Shown: positions 8,923-18,094 of the stretch, one piece after another | Layout: every line of letters starts with the position of its first letter | Position numbering within the stretch: position 1 is the first letter of the stretch | Source: Sulfitobacter pontiacus | Lineage (GTDB): Bacteria; Pseudomonadota; Alphaproteobacteria; Rhodobacterales; Rhodobacteraceae | Reading direction: 5' to 3' | Length of the DNA: 64,000 nt | Assembly: GCF_040790665.1 (NCBI RefSeq) | Contig: NZ_CP160849.1 | Span: 620,001-684,000 of the forward strand | Notes under the pieces: generated by a model | What the model saw: the letters and a program-made list of their open reading frames with translations, nothing else | What the model was told of the DNA's origin: nothing | Database searches by the model: none | Position numbers and translations under genes: made by a program

Positions 8923-9720
8923 TCAGAGCCCGAACCGCGCATAGGCCGCGCGCTCTTCAATACTGTCGACCGCGTCGCCGATGATCTGCGCACCAAAGCG
9001 GGACAGCAGCCCTTTTTTGGTGCCGTAGCGGTTGAACTTCACCTTGTCGCCAAAGCGTTGCTTGATCATCGGGCGCAGGTGGCCGATGCCGTCGATCAGC
9101 CCCAGCTCGGTGGCGCGTTTCGCCAGCCAGACCTCTCCGGTGAACAGGTCAGTATCAGAGGAAAGCTTGCTCCCGCGGCGTGATGTGACGTGATCGATAA
9201 AGTTCCCGTGGATATCCTCCAGCAGTTGCTTCAACCGCGCGACATCTTCGGGCTTTTCAGGGCGGAACGGGTCGAGCATGGATTTGGACTGGCCCGCAGT
9301 ATAAACCCGCCGCTCTACCCCGTGGCGTTGGATAAATTCATCCGCACCAAAAGACGCCGAGATCACACCGATGGACCCCAGAACGGAACTGGGATCGGCA
9401 TAGATTTCATCCGCAGCCGCGGCCAGCCAATATCCGCCAGAGGCCGCGACATCTTCGACAAAGGCGATGACGGGGATGTTCTTTTCCTCAGCCAGACGCC
9501 GGATGCGTGCGCCGATCAACGACGATTGCACCGGGCTACCGCCGGGACTGCTGATTTCCAGAACCACAGCCGCGGGTTTGCCGCGGTTGAATGCTTTGTC
9601 GATGGCAGGGCCAATGCCGCTGTCGTTCAGACCACCACGGGTGCGGCCCCCGATCACGCCGGACAGTCGCACCACGGAAACCGTCGGACGGGAGGCCAAA
9701 AAGGGAAGGTATTTTCTCAT
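8923..9720 (-). CDS. S49-family serine peptidase (SppA/SohB-like)
   Basis: The 265-residue protein belongs to the signal-peptide-peptidase family S49. The core fold begins with VSVVRLSGVIGG, and the nucleophile Ser lies in DVAASGGYWLAAAADEI near residue 120. The general-base Lys would be in RRGSKLSSD near residue 185. The length matches the short single-domain SohB-like forms. I prefer the ATG at 9720 because the conserved protein begins there; a GTG at 9765 in frame is also possible. It is followed 3 bp later by the 55-codon gene and then the antiporter. Confidence 0.85.
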   Translation of the reverse strand: MRKYLPFLASRPTVSVVRLSGVIGGRTRGGLNDSGIGPAIDKAFNRGKPAAVVLEISSPGGSPVQSSLIGARIRRLAEEKNIPVIAFVEDVAASGGYWLAAAADEIYADPSSVLGSIGVISASFGADEFIQRHGVERRVYTAGQSKSMLDPFRPEKPEDVARLKQLLEDIHGNFIDHVTSRRGSKLSSDTDLFTGEVWLAKRATELGLIDGIGHLRPMIKQRFGDKVKFNRYGTKKGLLSRFGAQIIGDAVDSIEERAAYARFGL

Positions 9721-9772
9721 ACCTTCCCATGTAGAGTGCACCATACCTGCAAACAAGGAGGGCACCCGATAC

Positions 9773-10534
9773 TTACTGCCTAATCCGCCAGCCGGTACGG
9801 AAAATCCAACCGATCACCGCAAGACACAGCGCCGTAAAGCCCGCGATGGCCAAAAGGCTCGTCACAATCGGCACATCCGCCGATCCGAAGAAGGCCCAGC
9901 GGAAGCCCGAGATCAGATACACCACCGGGTTAAAGTGAGAGATCACCTGCCACACCGGCGGCAGCATAGAGATCGAATAGAACGATCCCCCAAGGAAAAC
10001 CAAGGGCGTCACAATCAACAGCGGCACAAGCTGCAACTGTTCAAAGTTGCCCGCCCAGATACCGATGATGAAGCCCATCAGCGAAAAGCTGATGCAGGTC
10101 AGCACCAGAAAGGCCACCATCCAGATCGGATGCTGAATGGTGATGTCCACAAAGAAGAACGCCGTGAGCAGGATGATCACCCCGATAAACAGTGCTTTGG
10201 TCGCCGCAGCCCCGACATAGCCGCAGACAATTTCGATAAAGTTAACCGGCGCGGATAAAAGTTCGAACACGGTGCCGATGAACTTGGGGAAATAGATGCC
10301 AAAGGACGCGTTCGAGATCGATTGCGTGATCACGCTCAGCATGATCAGCCCCGGTACGATAAACGCGCCATAGCTGATGCCTTCGACCTCTTGGATGCGG
10401 CTGCCGATCGCCGCGCCGAACACCACGAAATACAGCGATGTCGACAACACCGGAGAGATCAGACTCTGCGTGATGGTGCGAAAGAAGCGCGCCATTTCAA
10501 ACGTGTAAATGGATTTGACAGCGATCCAGTTCAT
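9773..10534 (-). CDS. ABC-2 type transporter permease
   Basis: The 253-residue protein has six hydrophobic segments and the ABC-2 membrane signature, including [17 protein letters not shown] and [17 protein letters not shown]. It resembles the YadH/NodJ exporters. Its start at 10534 overlaps the stop of the ATPase gene (ATGA), so both are made together. The substrate is unknown; family members export drugs, lipids or polysaccharide precursors. Confidence 0.9.
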   Translation of the reverse strand: MNWIAVKSIYTFEMARFFRTITQSLISPVLSTSLYFVVFGAAIGSRIQEVEGISYGAFIVPGLIMLSVITQSISNASFGIYFPKFIGTVFELLSAPVNFIEIVCGYVGAAATKALFIGVIILLTAFFFVDITIQHPIWMVAFLVLTCISFSLMGFIIGIWAGNFEQLQLVPLLIVTPLVFLGGSFYSISMLPPVWQVISHFNPVVYLISGFRWAFFGSADVPIVTSLLAIAGFTALCLAVIGWIFRTGWRIRQ

Positions 10535-11460
10535 GCCGCGTCCTCCTTGACCAGATCGACAAAAATATCCTCAAGACTGCTTTGCGACGTCTCAAGATCA
10601 GACAGTACAAGCCCCGCGGCCGCCACATCGGACAACAGCTTGGTGATGCCCGTCCGCTCTGCCCGCGTGTCATAGGAATAGATCAACGCGTGCCCGTCGT
10701 CGGACAGGGTCAGCGCGTCAGAAGCAAGACTGTCGGGGATCGCGTCAATCGGTTGGGTCAGCTGCACCACCAACTGCTTTTTCCCCATGCGTGACATCAA
10801 CGTGTCTTTATCCTCGACCAGCAGGAGCTCGCCGTGGGCGATCACACCGATCCGGTCGGCAATCGCCTCGGCTTCCTCGATATAGTGGGTGGTGAGGATG
10901 ATGGTCACGCCACTGGCCTTCAGGTCCGCGACGATATTCCACATATCGCGGCGCAGCTCTACGTCGACGCCGGCGGTGGGTTCATCCAGGAACAGGACGC
11001 GGGGCTCGTGTGCCAATGCCTTGGCGATCAAGACACGACGTTTCATCCCGCCCGACAAGGCGCGGATCTGGCTGTCTTTCTTGTCCCACAGCGATAGCTG
11101 CCGCAGGATCTTTTCAACTGCTGCATCATCCTTGGGCTTCCCAAACAACCCGCGCGAGAAACGCACAGTGCTGATGACTTTTTCAAAGGGTTCAAGGTTA
11201 ATCTCTTGCGGTACCAGCCCGACCATCGACCGCGCACCACGGTAGTCGTTTACCGTGTCGAAACCGCCCACAGTGACGCTACCGCCTGTGCCGGTCGTGA
11301 TCCCGCAAATGGTTGAAATAAGTGTTGTTTTCCCTGCGCCATTAGGGCCAAGCAGGGCAAGGATTTCGCCCTCTCGGATGTTCAGCGACACGCCTTTCAG
11401 CGCCTCGAACCCATCTGCATAGGCCTTGCGCAGGTCGGTGATCTTTACGATGTCAGGCAT
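10531..11460 (-). CDS. ABC transporter ATP-binding protein (ABC-2 exporter)
   Basis: The 309 residues hold a full nucleotide-binding domain. The Walker A is [10 protein letters not shown] (about residue 38), the Q-loop is [10 protein letters not shown], the signature is LSGGMKRR, the Walker B is [12 protein letters not shown], and the switch His is in [14 protein letters not shown]-terminal extension of about 80 residues resembles the DUF4162-like tail of YadG-type ATPases. Partner of the overlapping permease gene. Confidence 0.93.
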   Translation of the reverse strand: MPDIVKITDLRKAYADGFEALKGVSLNIREGEILALLGPNGAGKTTLISTICGITTGTGGSVTVGGFDTVNDYRGARSMVGLVPQEINLEPFEKVISTVRFSRGLFGKPKDDAAVEKILRQLSLWDKKDSQIRALSGGMKRRVLIAKALAHEPRVLFLDEPTAGVDVELRRDMWNIVADLKASGVTIILTTHYIEEAEAIADRIGVIAHGELLLVEDKDTLMSRMGKKQLVVQLTQPIDAIPDSLASDALTLSDDGHALIYSYDTRAERTGITKLLSDVAAAGLVLSDLETSQSSLEDIFVDLVKEDAA

Positions 11461-11525
11461 GGGCGTCTCCGGTATTGTTGGCCGGAAACTAGACTGATTA
11501 TCCCAAAGTGAACAGGCCCTACCCG

Positions 11526-12050
11526 TCAGCTTTTGCTGCGTCCGAACCAGCCCTTTTTCTCGGCTGGTGCATCCGCTGCCTCTGCCGCTTCCGCCGGCGC
11601 ATCCTCGGCTGGGCCCTCAAGCGTTTCTTGCAGGTTGTTAAAGAACTGGTCCGCCATCTTTTTGGCAAACCCGTCGATGATCCGGCTGCCAAGCTGTGCA
11701 AGCTTGCCGCCGACCTTGGCCTCGACATCATAGGAAAGCTCGGTCCCGCCATCGACAGCAGCCAGCGTCACGTCCGCCTCGCCCTTGGCAAAGCCCGCAG
11801 CACCGCCTTTGCCTTCGCCGCTGATCTTGATCGACTGGTCGGGCACCATATCGGTCATGGTGACCTGCCCCTTGAACGTGGCTTTGACGGGGCCGACCTT
11901 CTGCACCACGGTCGCCTCGAACCCTTCTTCCGGCGAACCGGTCACCTCGGTCGCGCCGGGGACGCATTTGATCAGCATGTCAGGGTCCAGCAGCGCGGCA
12001 TATACCTCTGCCGGGCTGGCTGCGATCTGGCGGGTCTCTGACATTTTCAT
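11526..12050 (-). CDS. CoxG-like SRPBCC-family protein
   Basis: The ATG at 12050 has a good ribosome binding site (GGAGAG), giving 174 residues. Residues 1-145 match the CoxG/SRPBCC ligand-binding fold ([18 protein letters not shown], then CVPGATEV, and [20 protein letters not shown]). In carboxydotrophs CoxG helps anchor CO dehydrogenase at the membrane. An Ala/Glu-rich tail ([17 protein letters not shown]) precedes a basic end ([10 protein letters not shown]). No coxMSL genes lie nearby, so a role in CO oxidation is not supported here. It may serve a membrane or hydrophobic-ligand function. Confidence 0.82.
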   Translation of the reverse strand: MKMSETRQIAASPAEVYAALLDPDMLIKCVPGATEVTGSPEEGFEATVVQKVGPVKATFKGQVTMTDMVPDQSIKISGEGKGGAAGFAKGEADVTLAAVDGGTELSYDVEAKVGGKLAQLGSRIIDGFAKKMADQFFNNLQETLEGPAEDAPAEAAEAADAPAEKKGWFGRSKS

Positions 12051-12188
12051 GGGGGCTCTCCGTTGATGGCTTTGCGACAACCTAGCGCACATCAATTGGC
12101 AACGCCAAGGTCAAACGCGCGGGTCCAGCTTTTGCGATAGGGCCGCTAAAGACCTCAACAGTCGCCACATCGCCAATAAAACGCAGAC

Positions 12189-13151
12189 CTAGCTGACCCG
12201 TACGATGACCTTGCCCGTCGCCTTGCGCGTGCGCAGCAGATCCAGCGCTTCGTTCGCTTGATCCAGCGGCAGTACGTGGCTCACATGGGGTTTCAGCTTG
12301 CCCGCGCTATACCAGTCGATCAGCACCTTGAAGCTGTCTGTCAGCACCTGCGGTTTGAAGTTCTTGTACCCGCCCCAGAAAAAACCCAGCACGTCGATGT
12401 TCTTGACCAGCAGGATATTGGCAGGGATCTGCGGCACCTCGCCCGAGGCAAACCCAAGCGGCAGGATACGGGCCTCGGGGTTGCAGGCCCGCAGCGCCGC
12501 CTTGAACTGGTCGCCGCCGATCGGGTCATAGACGACATCTGCCCCGCCCAAGGATTTCACCACCTCGCGGATGTCATCGGTTTCTGAATCGATCAGATGG
12601 TCGGCCCCGGCAGCGCGGCAAATCTCGAGCTTGGCCGCACCACGGGCGCAAGCGATGACCTCTGCCCCCATGAGCTTGCCCAGCTCCACCGCCGTCAGCC
12701 CGACCCCGCCTGATGCCCCCAGCACCAGCAGACGTTCCCCCGGTTGCAGCCGCGCCTTGTAGTCCAGCGCCACATGACTGGTGCCATAGGCCACAAGAAA
12801 GGCTGCGGCATCCTCGGCCGGCATATCGTCGGGGATCGGCACGCAGACATTGGCGGGAATGGCGGCATATTCGGCCAGCCCCAGCAGGCCGCTATAGGCT
12901 GCGATCCGTTGACCAACGGCCAGATCGGTCACGCCCTCCCCCACGGCGGCGACGCTGCCCGAAAGCTCCATCCCCAGCGTGAAGGGCAGATCCGGCTTTT
13001 GCTGATAGGTGCCCTTGATCATCAGCAGGTCACCAAAGTTCAACCCGCAGGCATCGACCTTGATCAACACTTCGCCAGCGGCGGGGACGGGCATTTCCAG
13101 CTCTTGTTCGGACAGGGGCTGGTCATAGGCGGTGACTTGCATGGCGCGCAT
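12189..13151 (-). CDS. Zinc-independent NADPH:quinone oxidoreductase (MDR superfamily)
   Basis: The 320-residue protein is a medium-chain dehydrogenase/reductase. It has the GroES-like N-terminal half (GEVLIKVDACGLNFGDLLMI), no structural zinc cysteine cluster, and the nucleotide-binding GASGGVGLTAVELGKLMGA near residue 144. It ends with a typical ATGKVIVRVS. It resembles Qor-type enzymes that reduce quinones or enones with NADPH. It stands alone between coxG and the cytochrome bd operon. Confidence 0.88.
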   Translation of the reverse strand: MRAMQVTAYDQPLSEQELEMPVPAAGEVLIKVDACGLNFGDLLMIKGTYQQKPDLPFTLGMELSGSVAAVGEGVTDLAVGQRIAAYSGLLGLAEYAAIPANVCVPIPDDMPAEDAAAFLVAYGTSHVALDYKARLQPGERLLVLGASGGVGLTAVELGKLMGAEVIACARGAAKLEICRAAGADHLIDSETDDIREVVKSLGGADVVYDPIGGDQFKAALRACNPEARILPLGFASGEVPQIPANILLVKNIDVLGFFWGGYKNFKPQVLTDSFKVLIDWYSAGKLKPHVSHVLPLDQANEALDLLRTRKATGKVIVRVS

Positions 13152-13270
13152 CGGGGGATCCTTTTGCTATTTCACGCAAAAGGGCCAGAGCATTGGCGGC
13201 TTTGCAACCCCCTTGCCCCGACCCTTGTGAAATTACCCAACGGCAGATGCCTAGCCCCGCCATAGCCCCC

Positions 13271-13381
13271 TTAGGGCATGATCATCAATCGGATCCCATA
13301 GGCCACCAGCCCAAGCGCTGCGACGCTCAGCACCCAGATCAGGACAAACCACCCGGTGCGTGTCATCCAGTTGCGTCGCAT
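13271..13381 (-). CDS. DUF2474-family cytochrome bd small subunit
   Basis: A 36-codon frame starts at an ATG that shares one base with the cydB stop (TGATG at 13379-13383). It encodes MRRNWMTRTGWFVLIWVLS, a single transmembrane helix, and ends RLMIMP. The sequence matches the DUF2474 proteins that follow cydB in many alphaproteobacteria. These are the likely counterpart of the CydX/CbdX subunits that stabilise cytochrome bd. It is too short for routine gene calling but clearly coupled to cydB. Confidence 0.88.
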   Translation of the reverse strand: MRRNWMTRTGWFVLIWVLSVAALGLVAYGIRLMIMP

Positions 13382-14388
13382 CAGTGGTAGCCCTCTTCGG
13401 GGTCGATCTTCCCGCGGAACACCCAGTAGGTATAGATCGTGTAAGACAGGATCATCGGCAGCAGGACCAAGGTGCCGACCAAGGCGAACTTGAGGCTACT
13501 GTCTGGTGCCGCGGCCTCGACGATGGTCAGCGAGGAAGGCACGATATAGGGGTAGAAACTGATCCCGATCCCGATAAAACCCAGCACGAACAGCGCCAGC
13601 GCGCAGAGGAACGGCGTCACATCCCAGTGGCGTTGCAGCCCGTGGAACAGCCCATAGACGGCCGCGGCCACCAAGGCAGGCACCAGAAAGCTGAAGATCG
13701 CGGTCGGAAAGGCGAACCAGCGGCCAAAGAAAGCGTCGTTCAGGAAGGGTGTCCAAAGGCTGACGAGCCCCATGAACACCAGTGTCGCAATGGCAAAGGG
13801 CCAGGCCAGCCGCCGCATATGCGCCTGAATACGGCCCTCGAGCTTCATGTTCAGCCAAGTCGCGCCCAGCATCGCATAGCCGACGGTCACCGCGAAACCG
13901 GTCAGGACAGAGAAGGGCGTCAGCCAGTCCCACCAGCCGCCGGCATAGGCGCGATTCTCGATCTCGATCCCCTGCACCAGCGCGCCAAGCGCGATCCCCT
14001 GACACATGGAGGCCACCAGCGAGCCCCCGAAGAACGAGATATCCCACAGATGTTTGCCCCGCACCGTGCGCCAGCGGTATTCAAAAGCGACGCCACGAAA
14101 GACCAACCCCAGCAGCATCAGAATGATCGGCATATAAAGCGCGGGCATCACAGTGGCATAGGCCAGCGGGAAAACGGCGAATAAACCGCCGCCACCCAGA
14201 ACCAGCCAAGTTTCATTGCCGTCCCAGATCGGCGCGACAGAGTTCATCATCACATCGCGTTCGCCCTCGTCCTTGGACAACGGGAACAACAGCCCGACCC
14301 CAAGGTCGAACCCGTCGAGGATGACATAGATCAGCACCGCAAGCGCGATGATGCCGGCCCAGATAAACGAAAGCTCTAATCCAAACAT
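13381..14388 (-). CDS. cydB: Cytochrome bd ubiquinol oxidase subunit II
   Basis: The 335-residue membrane protein has the family opening (ELSFIWAGIIALAVLIYVILDG) with the FDLGVGLL motif next to it. NSVAPIWDGNETWLVLGGGG follows, then FRGVAFEYR and about eight transmembrane helices. CydB pairs with CydA in the high-affinity quinol oxidase that works at low oxygen. It lies 10 bp after cydA and is coupled to the DUF2474 gene. Confidence 0.96.
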   Translation of the reverse strand: MFGLELSFIWAGIIALAVLIYVILDGFDLGVGLLFPLSKDEGERDVMMNSVAPIWDGNETWLVLGGGGLFAVFPLAYATVMPALYMPIILMLLGLVFRGVAFEYRWRTVRGKHLWDISFFGGSLVASMCQGIALGALVQGIEIENRAYAGGWWDWLTPFSVLTGFAVTVGYAMLGATWLNMKLEGRIQAHMRRLAWPFAIATLVFMGLVSLWTPFLNDAFFGRWFAFPTAIFSFLVPALVAAAVYGLFHGLQRHWDVTPFLCALALFVLGFIGIGISFYPYIVPSSLTIVEAAAPDSSLKFALVGTLVLLPMILSYTIYTYWVFRGKIDPEEGYH

Positions 14389-14398
14389 CTGCTGTCTC

Positions 14399-15814
14399 CT
14401 ACTCTGACGCTGCTATGTCTTGGGTCTTGTCCTGCGCCACCGGAGTCGTCCCCGCCGCCCGCACCGGCCCGTCGGTAATCTCTCCTTGCGCGCCCACATG
14501 GGGGCGTTTGCGCATCAGCCCGAGGATATAGAACACCCCCGCCCCGAAGACGAAGAAATAGACCACGATGAAAGAGATCAACGATGCGCCAACCGCAGGC
14601 GCGCTGACCGGCGCAAGGCTGTCACTGGTGCGCAGCAGCCCGTAGACGGTAAAGGGCTGACGCCCGACCTCGGTCGTGATCCAACCGGCCAACACGGCTA
14701 CAAAGCCCATCGGCCCCATGACGATCGCCGCCCGATGCAACCAGCGCGAGCTGTGCAGCGTCCCGCGCCAGCGCGCGATCCCACCCCAAAGGCCAAAACC
14801 CAGCATGGCAAATCCAAGCCCCACCATCACCCGGAACGAGAAAAAGACGATGGCAACCGGCGGCTCGTCCTCGTCAGGGATCGTGTCCAGCCCGGCCAGC
14901 GGCGCGTTCAGGTCATGCTTGAGGATCAGCGACGACAGTTTCGGCACCTCGATGGCGTAATCGACCCGTTTTTCTGCCTGATTGGGGATGCCGAACAGGA
15001 TCAGCGGCGCGCCGTCGGGGTGGCTGTCGAAATGCCCTTCCATCGCCATGACCTTGGCGGGCTGATGCTCTAGCGTGTTGATGCCGTGGAAATCCCCTGC
15101 CGCGATCTGCAAGGGGGTGACAAGTAGCAGCATCCACATCGCCATAGAGAACATGCGCCGCGATGCAGGCCCCTGATTGTCCTTCAGCAAATGCCACGCA
15201 CCCACGGCGCCCACAACCAGCGCCGTCGTCAGATAAGCCGCCAGCACCATATGCAGCAAGCGGTAGGGGAAGGACGGGTTGAAGACGATCTTCCACCAAT
15301 CCAGCGGAATGAACTGCCCCACGTCGTTAATGCCATAGCCCGCAGGGGTCTGCATCCAGCTGTTCACCGACAGGATCCAAGTGGCCGAAAGCAACGTGCC
15401 AAAGGCAACCATCGCCGTTGCGAACATATGCAGCCCCGGCCCGACCCGTTTCAGACCAAACAGCATGATGCCCAGAAAGCCGGCCTCAAGGAAGAAGGCC
15501 GACAGCACCTCATAGGCCATCAGCGGCCCGACCACCGGCCCCGCCTTGTCAGAGAAGACCGACCAGTTGGTGCCGAATTGATAGGACATCACAATGCCCG
15601 ACACGACGCCCATGCCAAAGGCCACGGCAAAGATCTTTTTCCAGTAGTCGAAAAGCACCCGATAGGTTTCGTCCTTGGTCCAAAGCCAAAGCGCATTCAC
15701 CACCGCCAGAAAGCTGGCCAACCCGATCGAGAACGCCGGAAAGATAATGTGAAACGAAACGGTAAAGGCGAATTGGACCCGTGCCAGAACCTCGGCGGAA
15801 AACCCATCAAGCAT
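14399..15814 (-). CDS. cydA: Cytochrome bd ubiquinol oxidase subunit I (short Q-loop, CIO type)
   Basis: The 471-residue subunit binds haems b558, b595 and d. The haem-ligand His are in VSFHIIFPAFSIG (near residue 21) and YRLLHMVLAAY (near residue 185), and the quinol-site Glu is in the GFLGIMLFG region. The Q-loop (about residues 245-300) is short, and WITTEVGRQPFTVYGLLRT is typical. This places it with the cyanide-insensitive CioA-like subgroup. Its upstream gap (15815-15925) shows no clear FNR-type palindrome. Confidence 0.95.
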   Translation of the reverse strand: MLDGFSAEVLARVQFAFTVSFHIIFPAFSIGLASFLAVVNALWLWTKDETYRVLFDYWKKIFAVAFGMGVVSGIVMSYQFGTNWSVFSDKAGPVVGPLMAYEVLSAFFLEAGFLGIMLFGLKRVGPGLHMFATAMVAFGTLLSATWILSVNSWMQTPAGYGINDVGQFIPLDWWKIVFNPSFPYRLLHMVLAAYLTTALVVGAVGAWHLLKDNQGPASRRMFSMAMWMLLLVTPLQIAAGDFHGINTLEHQPAKVMAMEGHFDSHPDGAPLILFGIPNQAEKRVDYAIEVPKLSSLILKHDLNAPLAGLDTIPDEDEPPVAIVFFSFRVMVGLGFAMLGFGLWGGIARWRGTLHSSRWLHRAAIVMGPMGFVAVLAGWITTEVGRQPFTVYGLLRTSDSLAPVSAPAVGASLISFIVVYFFVFGAGVFYILGLMRKRPHVGAQGEITDGPVRAAGTTPVAQDKTQDIAASE

Positions 15815-15925
15815 GTCGTACCTCGTAGTGAATGGCCAAAAACAACGGGTTTCGGCCCTTACACCCTAGATAGCGCTGCACCCCTCATAAGTCACATGCT
15901 CAAATCGCCGCAGAAGACGGGCGTG

Positions 15926-17269
15926 CTATAGGGTGATGCGCACAAGTAGCCCCGGCGCATTGTCCAGCAGCGCGATCTGCCCGCCGTGCAGTTTTACCAC
16001 CCCCTCCACAAGGCTGAGCCCCAGACCGTTGCCCGGCGTGTGGCGGCTGGCATCCAATCGGTACAAGCGGCGCAGCACTTTGTCGCGCGCGTCTTCGGGG
16101 ATGCCGGGGCCATTGTCGGCCACCTCGATCACAGGCCGTCCCTGCGCACGGGAAAGCGTCAGGGTGATCTCGCTGCCCTCGGGTGTGTGGCGCATGGCGT
16201 TTTCCAGCAGGTTCGACATCATCTGCCCCAACAGGTTCTTGTCGCCCGAGACGGTGATTTGCGCGTCGGGCACGGCACTGTGCAACCGCTGCTGCTTGGC
16301 CGCGGCGGCGGGCTCGTACACTTCGGTGAGGGTCTCGCAAAGCTGGTTCAGATCGACAGAGGCGAAATGCGTCTTGGGCGACCCTGCCTCGACCGAAGCG
16401 ATCTGTAGCAGCGATTGAAAGACCGAAGCGATGCCCGCGACCTCCTCCTGCGCCTTCGCCAGCAAGATGCCTTCGTCCGTGTCTTCGGGCAGGCTGCGCG
16501 CCAGATCGTCCAGATGCACCGCGACGCGCTGGATCGGCGTCTTGAGGTCATGCGCAATGTCCGACGATACCTGCCGCAGCATCTGGGTCTGCGCCTCTTG
16601 TGCGCCTGCCATCTGGTTCACTTTGCTGCCGATACGTTGCAGATCATCCGCCCACCCCGGCGACACGGTCACCCGCGCAGCAAGATCGCCGGTCGTCAGG
16701 TCATCCAGCGTGCGCCCGATGACATCCACATGCCGCTTGCTGCGCCGCGCCAGATAAAGCCCGCCCGACAAGGCCACCAGCACCGTGGGCAGCAGGCTGA
16801 TCAGCAGGATATTGAGAAACACCGTGCGCAGCCCTTCGATCTGTGCACGGCTACGGGCGACGGTCAGCTGCCCGCCATACAGCGGCGTTGTCAGCGACAG
16901 GTAGACCCCGTCATATTCGGCCCGTCCCTCGGCCAGCGACACGATATGATAGCCTTCGTCATCCCGCGCAATGGCCCCGTTGCCATAGATGCGCCCCGAC
17001 GGGGTGATATAGCTGAGCACAACGCGGCTGGGATCGGCGTCGCGCGATTCAGCGTCCACCAGCAGGGCCACGGCGCGGGCATTGGGGGCCGCGCGAAAGC
17101 CCGCGATATCCTGCTCAAGATCCGCACGGATCGCGGTTTCAAATGAATTCTGCGTCACCGCATAGCTGGCCGCCAACCCCATCAGACTGACGGTTGAGAA
17201 CAGCAAGACCAACAGCAGCGCCAACCGCACCGGCATGGACCGCCATAGCTGCGCCAGCCGCGCGGTCAT
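15926..17269 (-). CDS. Sensor histidine kinase of an OmpR-family two-component system
   Basis: The 447-residue kinase has a first membrane helix (LALLLVLLFSTVSLMGLA), a periplasmic sensor of about 110 residues, and a second helix near 150-170. A HAMP linker follows. The H-box is SSDIAHDLKTPIQRVA with the phosphorylated His near residue 244, and the ATPase domain has N box NLLENAMRHTPEG, DNGPGIP and GNGLGLSLVEG. Its start overlaps the response-regulator stop by four bases (ATGA). Confidence 0.93.
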   Translation of the reverse strand: MTARLAQLWRSMPVRLALLLVLLFSTVSLMGLAASYAVTQNSFETAIRADLEQDIAGFRAAPNARAVALLVDAESRDADPSRVVLSYITPSGRIYGNGAIARDDEGYHIVSLAEGRAEYDGVYLSLTTPLYGGQLTVARSRAQIEGLRTVFLNILLISLLPTVLVALSGGLYLARRSKRHVDVIGRTLDDLTTGDLAARVTVSPGWADDLQRIGSKVNQMAGAQEAQTQMLRQVSSDIAHDLKTPIQRVAVHLDDLARSLPEDTDEGILLAKAQEEVAGIASVFQSLLQIASVEAGSPKTHFASVDLNQLCETLTEVYEPAAAAKQQRLHSAVPDAQITVSGDKNLLGQMMSNLLENAMRHTPEGSEITLTLSRAQGRPVIEVADNGPGIPEDARDKVLRRLYRLDASRHTPGNGLGLSLVEGVVKLHGGQIALLDNAPGLLVRITL

Positions 17270-17937
17270 CCGTCGATCCGGTAGCCGGCACCGCGCACGG
17301 TCTGGATCAGCTCGCGGTCAAAGGGTTTGTCTACCTTGGCCCGCAAACGGCTGATGTGGGTTTCGACAACGTTGGTCATCGGGTCAAAGCTGATGTCCCA
17401 GACTGCTTCCAGCAACATGGTCCGGGTCTGCACCCTGCCCTTGCGACGCAGCAGATGTTCAAGCAGCGCGAATTCACGAGGCAGCAGGTCGATCTCCTGT
17501 CCGGCGCGGGTCACCTTGCGGGTGATCAGTTGCATTTCAAGATCGCCTGCACGCAGCACGGTTTCCTGCTCCATCGCTTGGGGGCGCCGTGCGAGGGCGG
17601 TGACACGCGCCGAAAGCTCGCCAAAGGCAAAGGGCTTGACAAGATAGTCGTCGCCGCCTGCGTTCAATCCGCTGATACGGTCATCGACGCTGCCCATGGC
17701 GGTCAGAAACAGCACCGGCGTCAGGTTACCCGCGCCACGCAAGGTCTTGACCAGGGTCAGCCCGTCGATCTCTGGCAGCATCCGGTCGACGATCAGCACG
17801 TCGTAAGCACCCGAGGTCGCCTGTATCAGACCCTCGCGCCCTTCGGCGACAAGATCAACGGTATGCCCTTCTTCGCGCAACCCCCGCGCGATATAGGTTC
17901 CGGTGGTGGCATCATCTTCGACGACAAGCAGTTTCAT
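17266..17937 (-). CDS. OmpR-family response regulator
   Basis: I start the gene at the ATG at 17937 (MKLLVVEDD), giving 223 residues. Longer in-frame extensions are not needed. The receiver domain has the acidic pair (VEDD), the phospho-acceptor Asp in LIVDRMLPEIDG near residue 51, and the Lys in YLVKPFAFGEL. A winged-helix DNA-binding domain ends the protein (LLPREFALLEHLLRR, then VVETHISRLRAKVDK). It is divergent from the HtrA protease gene, with 157 bp between the starts, and it probably controls that gene and itself. Confidence 0.94.
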   Translation of the reverse strand: MKLLVVEDDATTGTYIARGLREEGHTVDLVAEGREGLIQATSGAYDVLIVDRMLPEIDGLTLVKTLRGAGNLTPVLFLTAMGSVDDRISGLNAGGDDYLVKPFAFGELSARVTALARRPQAMEQETVLRAGDLEMQLITRKVTRAGQEIDLLPREFALLEHLLRRKGRVQTRTMLLEAVWDISFDPMTNVVETHISRLRAKVDKPFDRELIQTVRGAGYRIDG

Positions 17938-18094
17938 ATACAATGGTCCATTGAGGCTTTGATCCTTCGATACCTGATATAGGGCGTGCTGCCACCTGCG
18001 AGAGACAAGTTTACACATTTGTATAGCCCGCAAAAACCCGCTGTTAGAATGGGCTGCCATTTGGGTGTCATCCCTGAAGACGAAGGAACCACGC

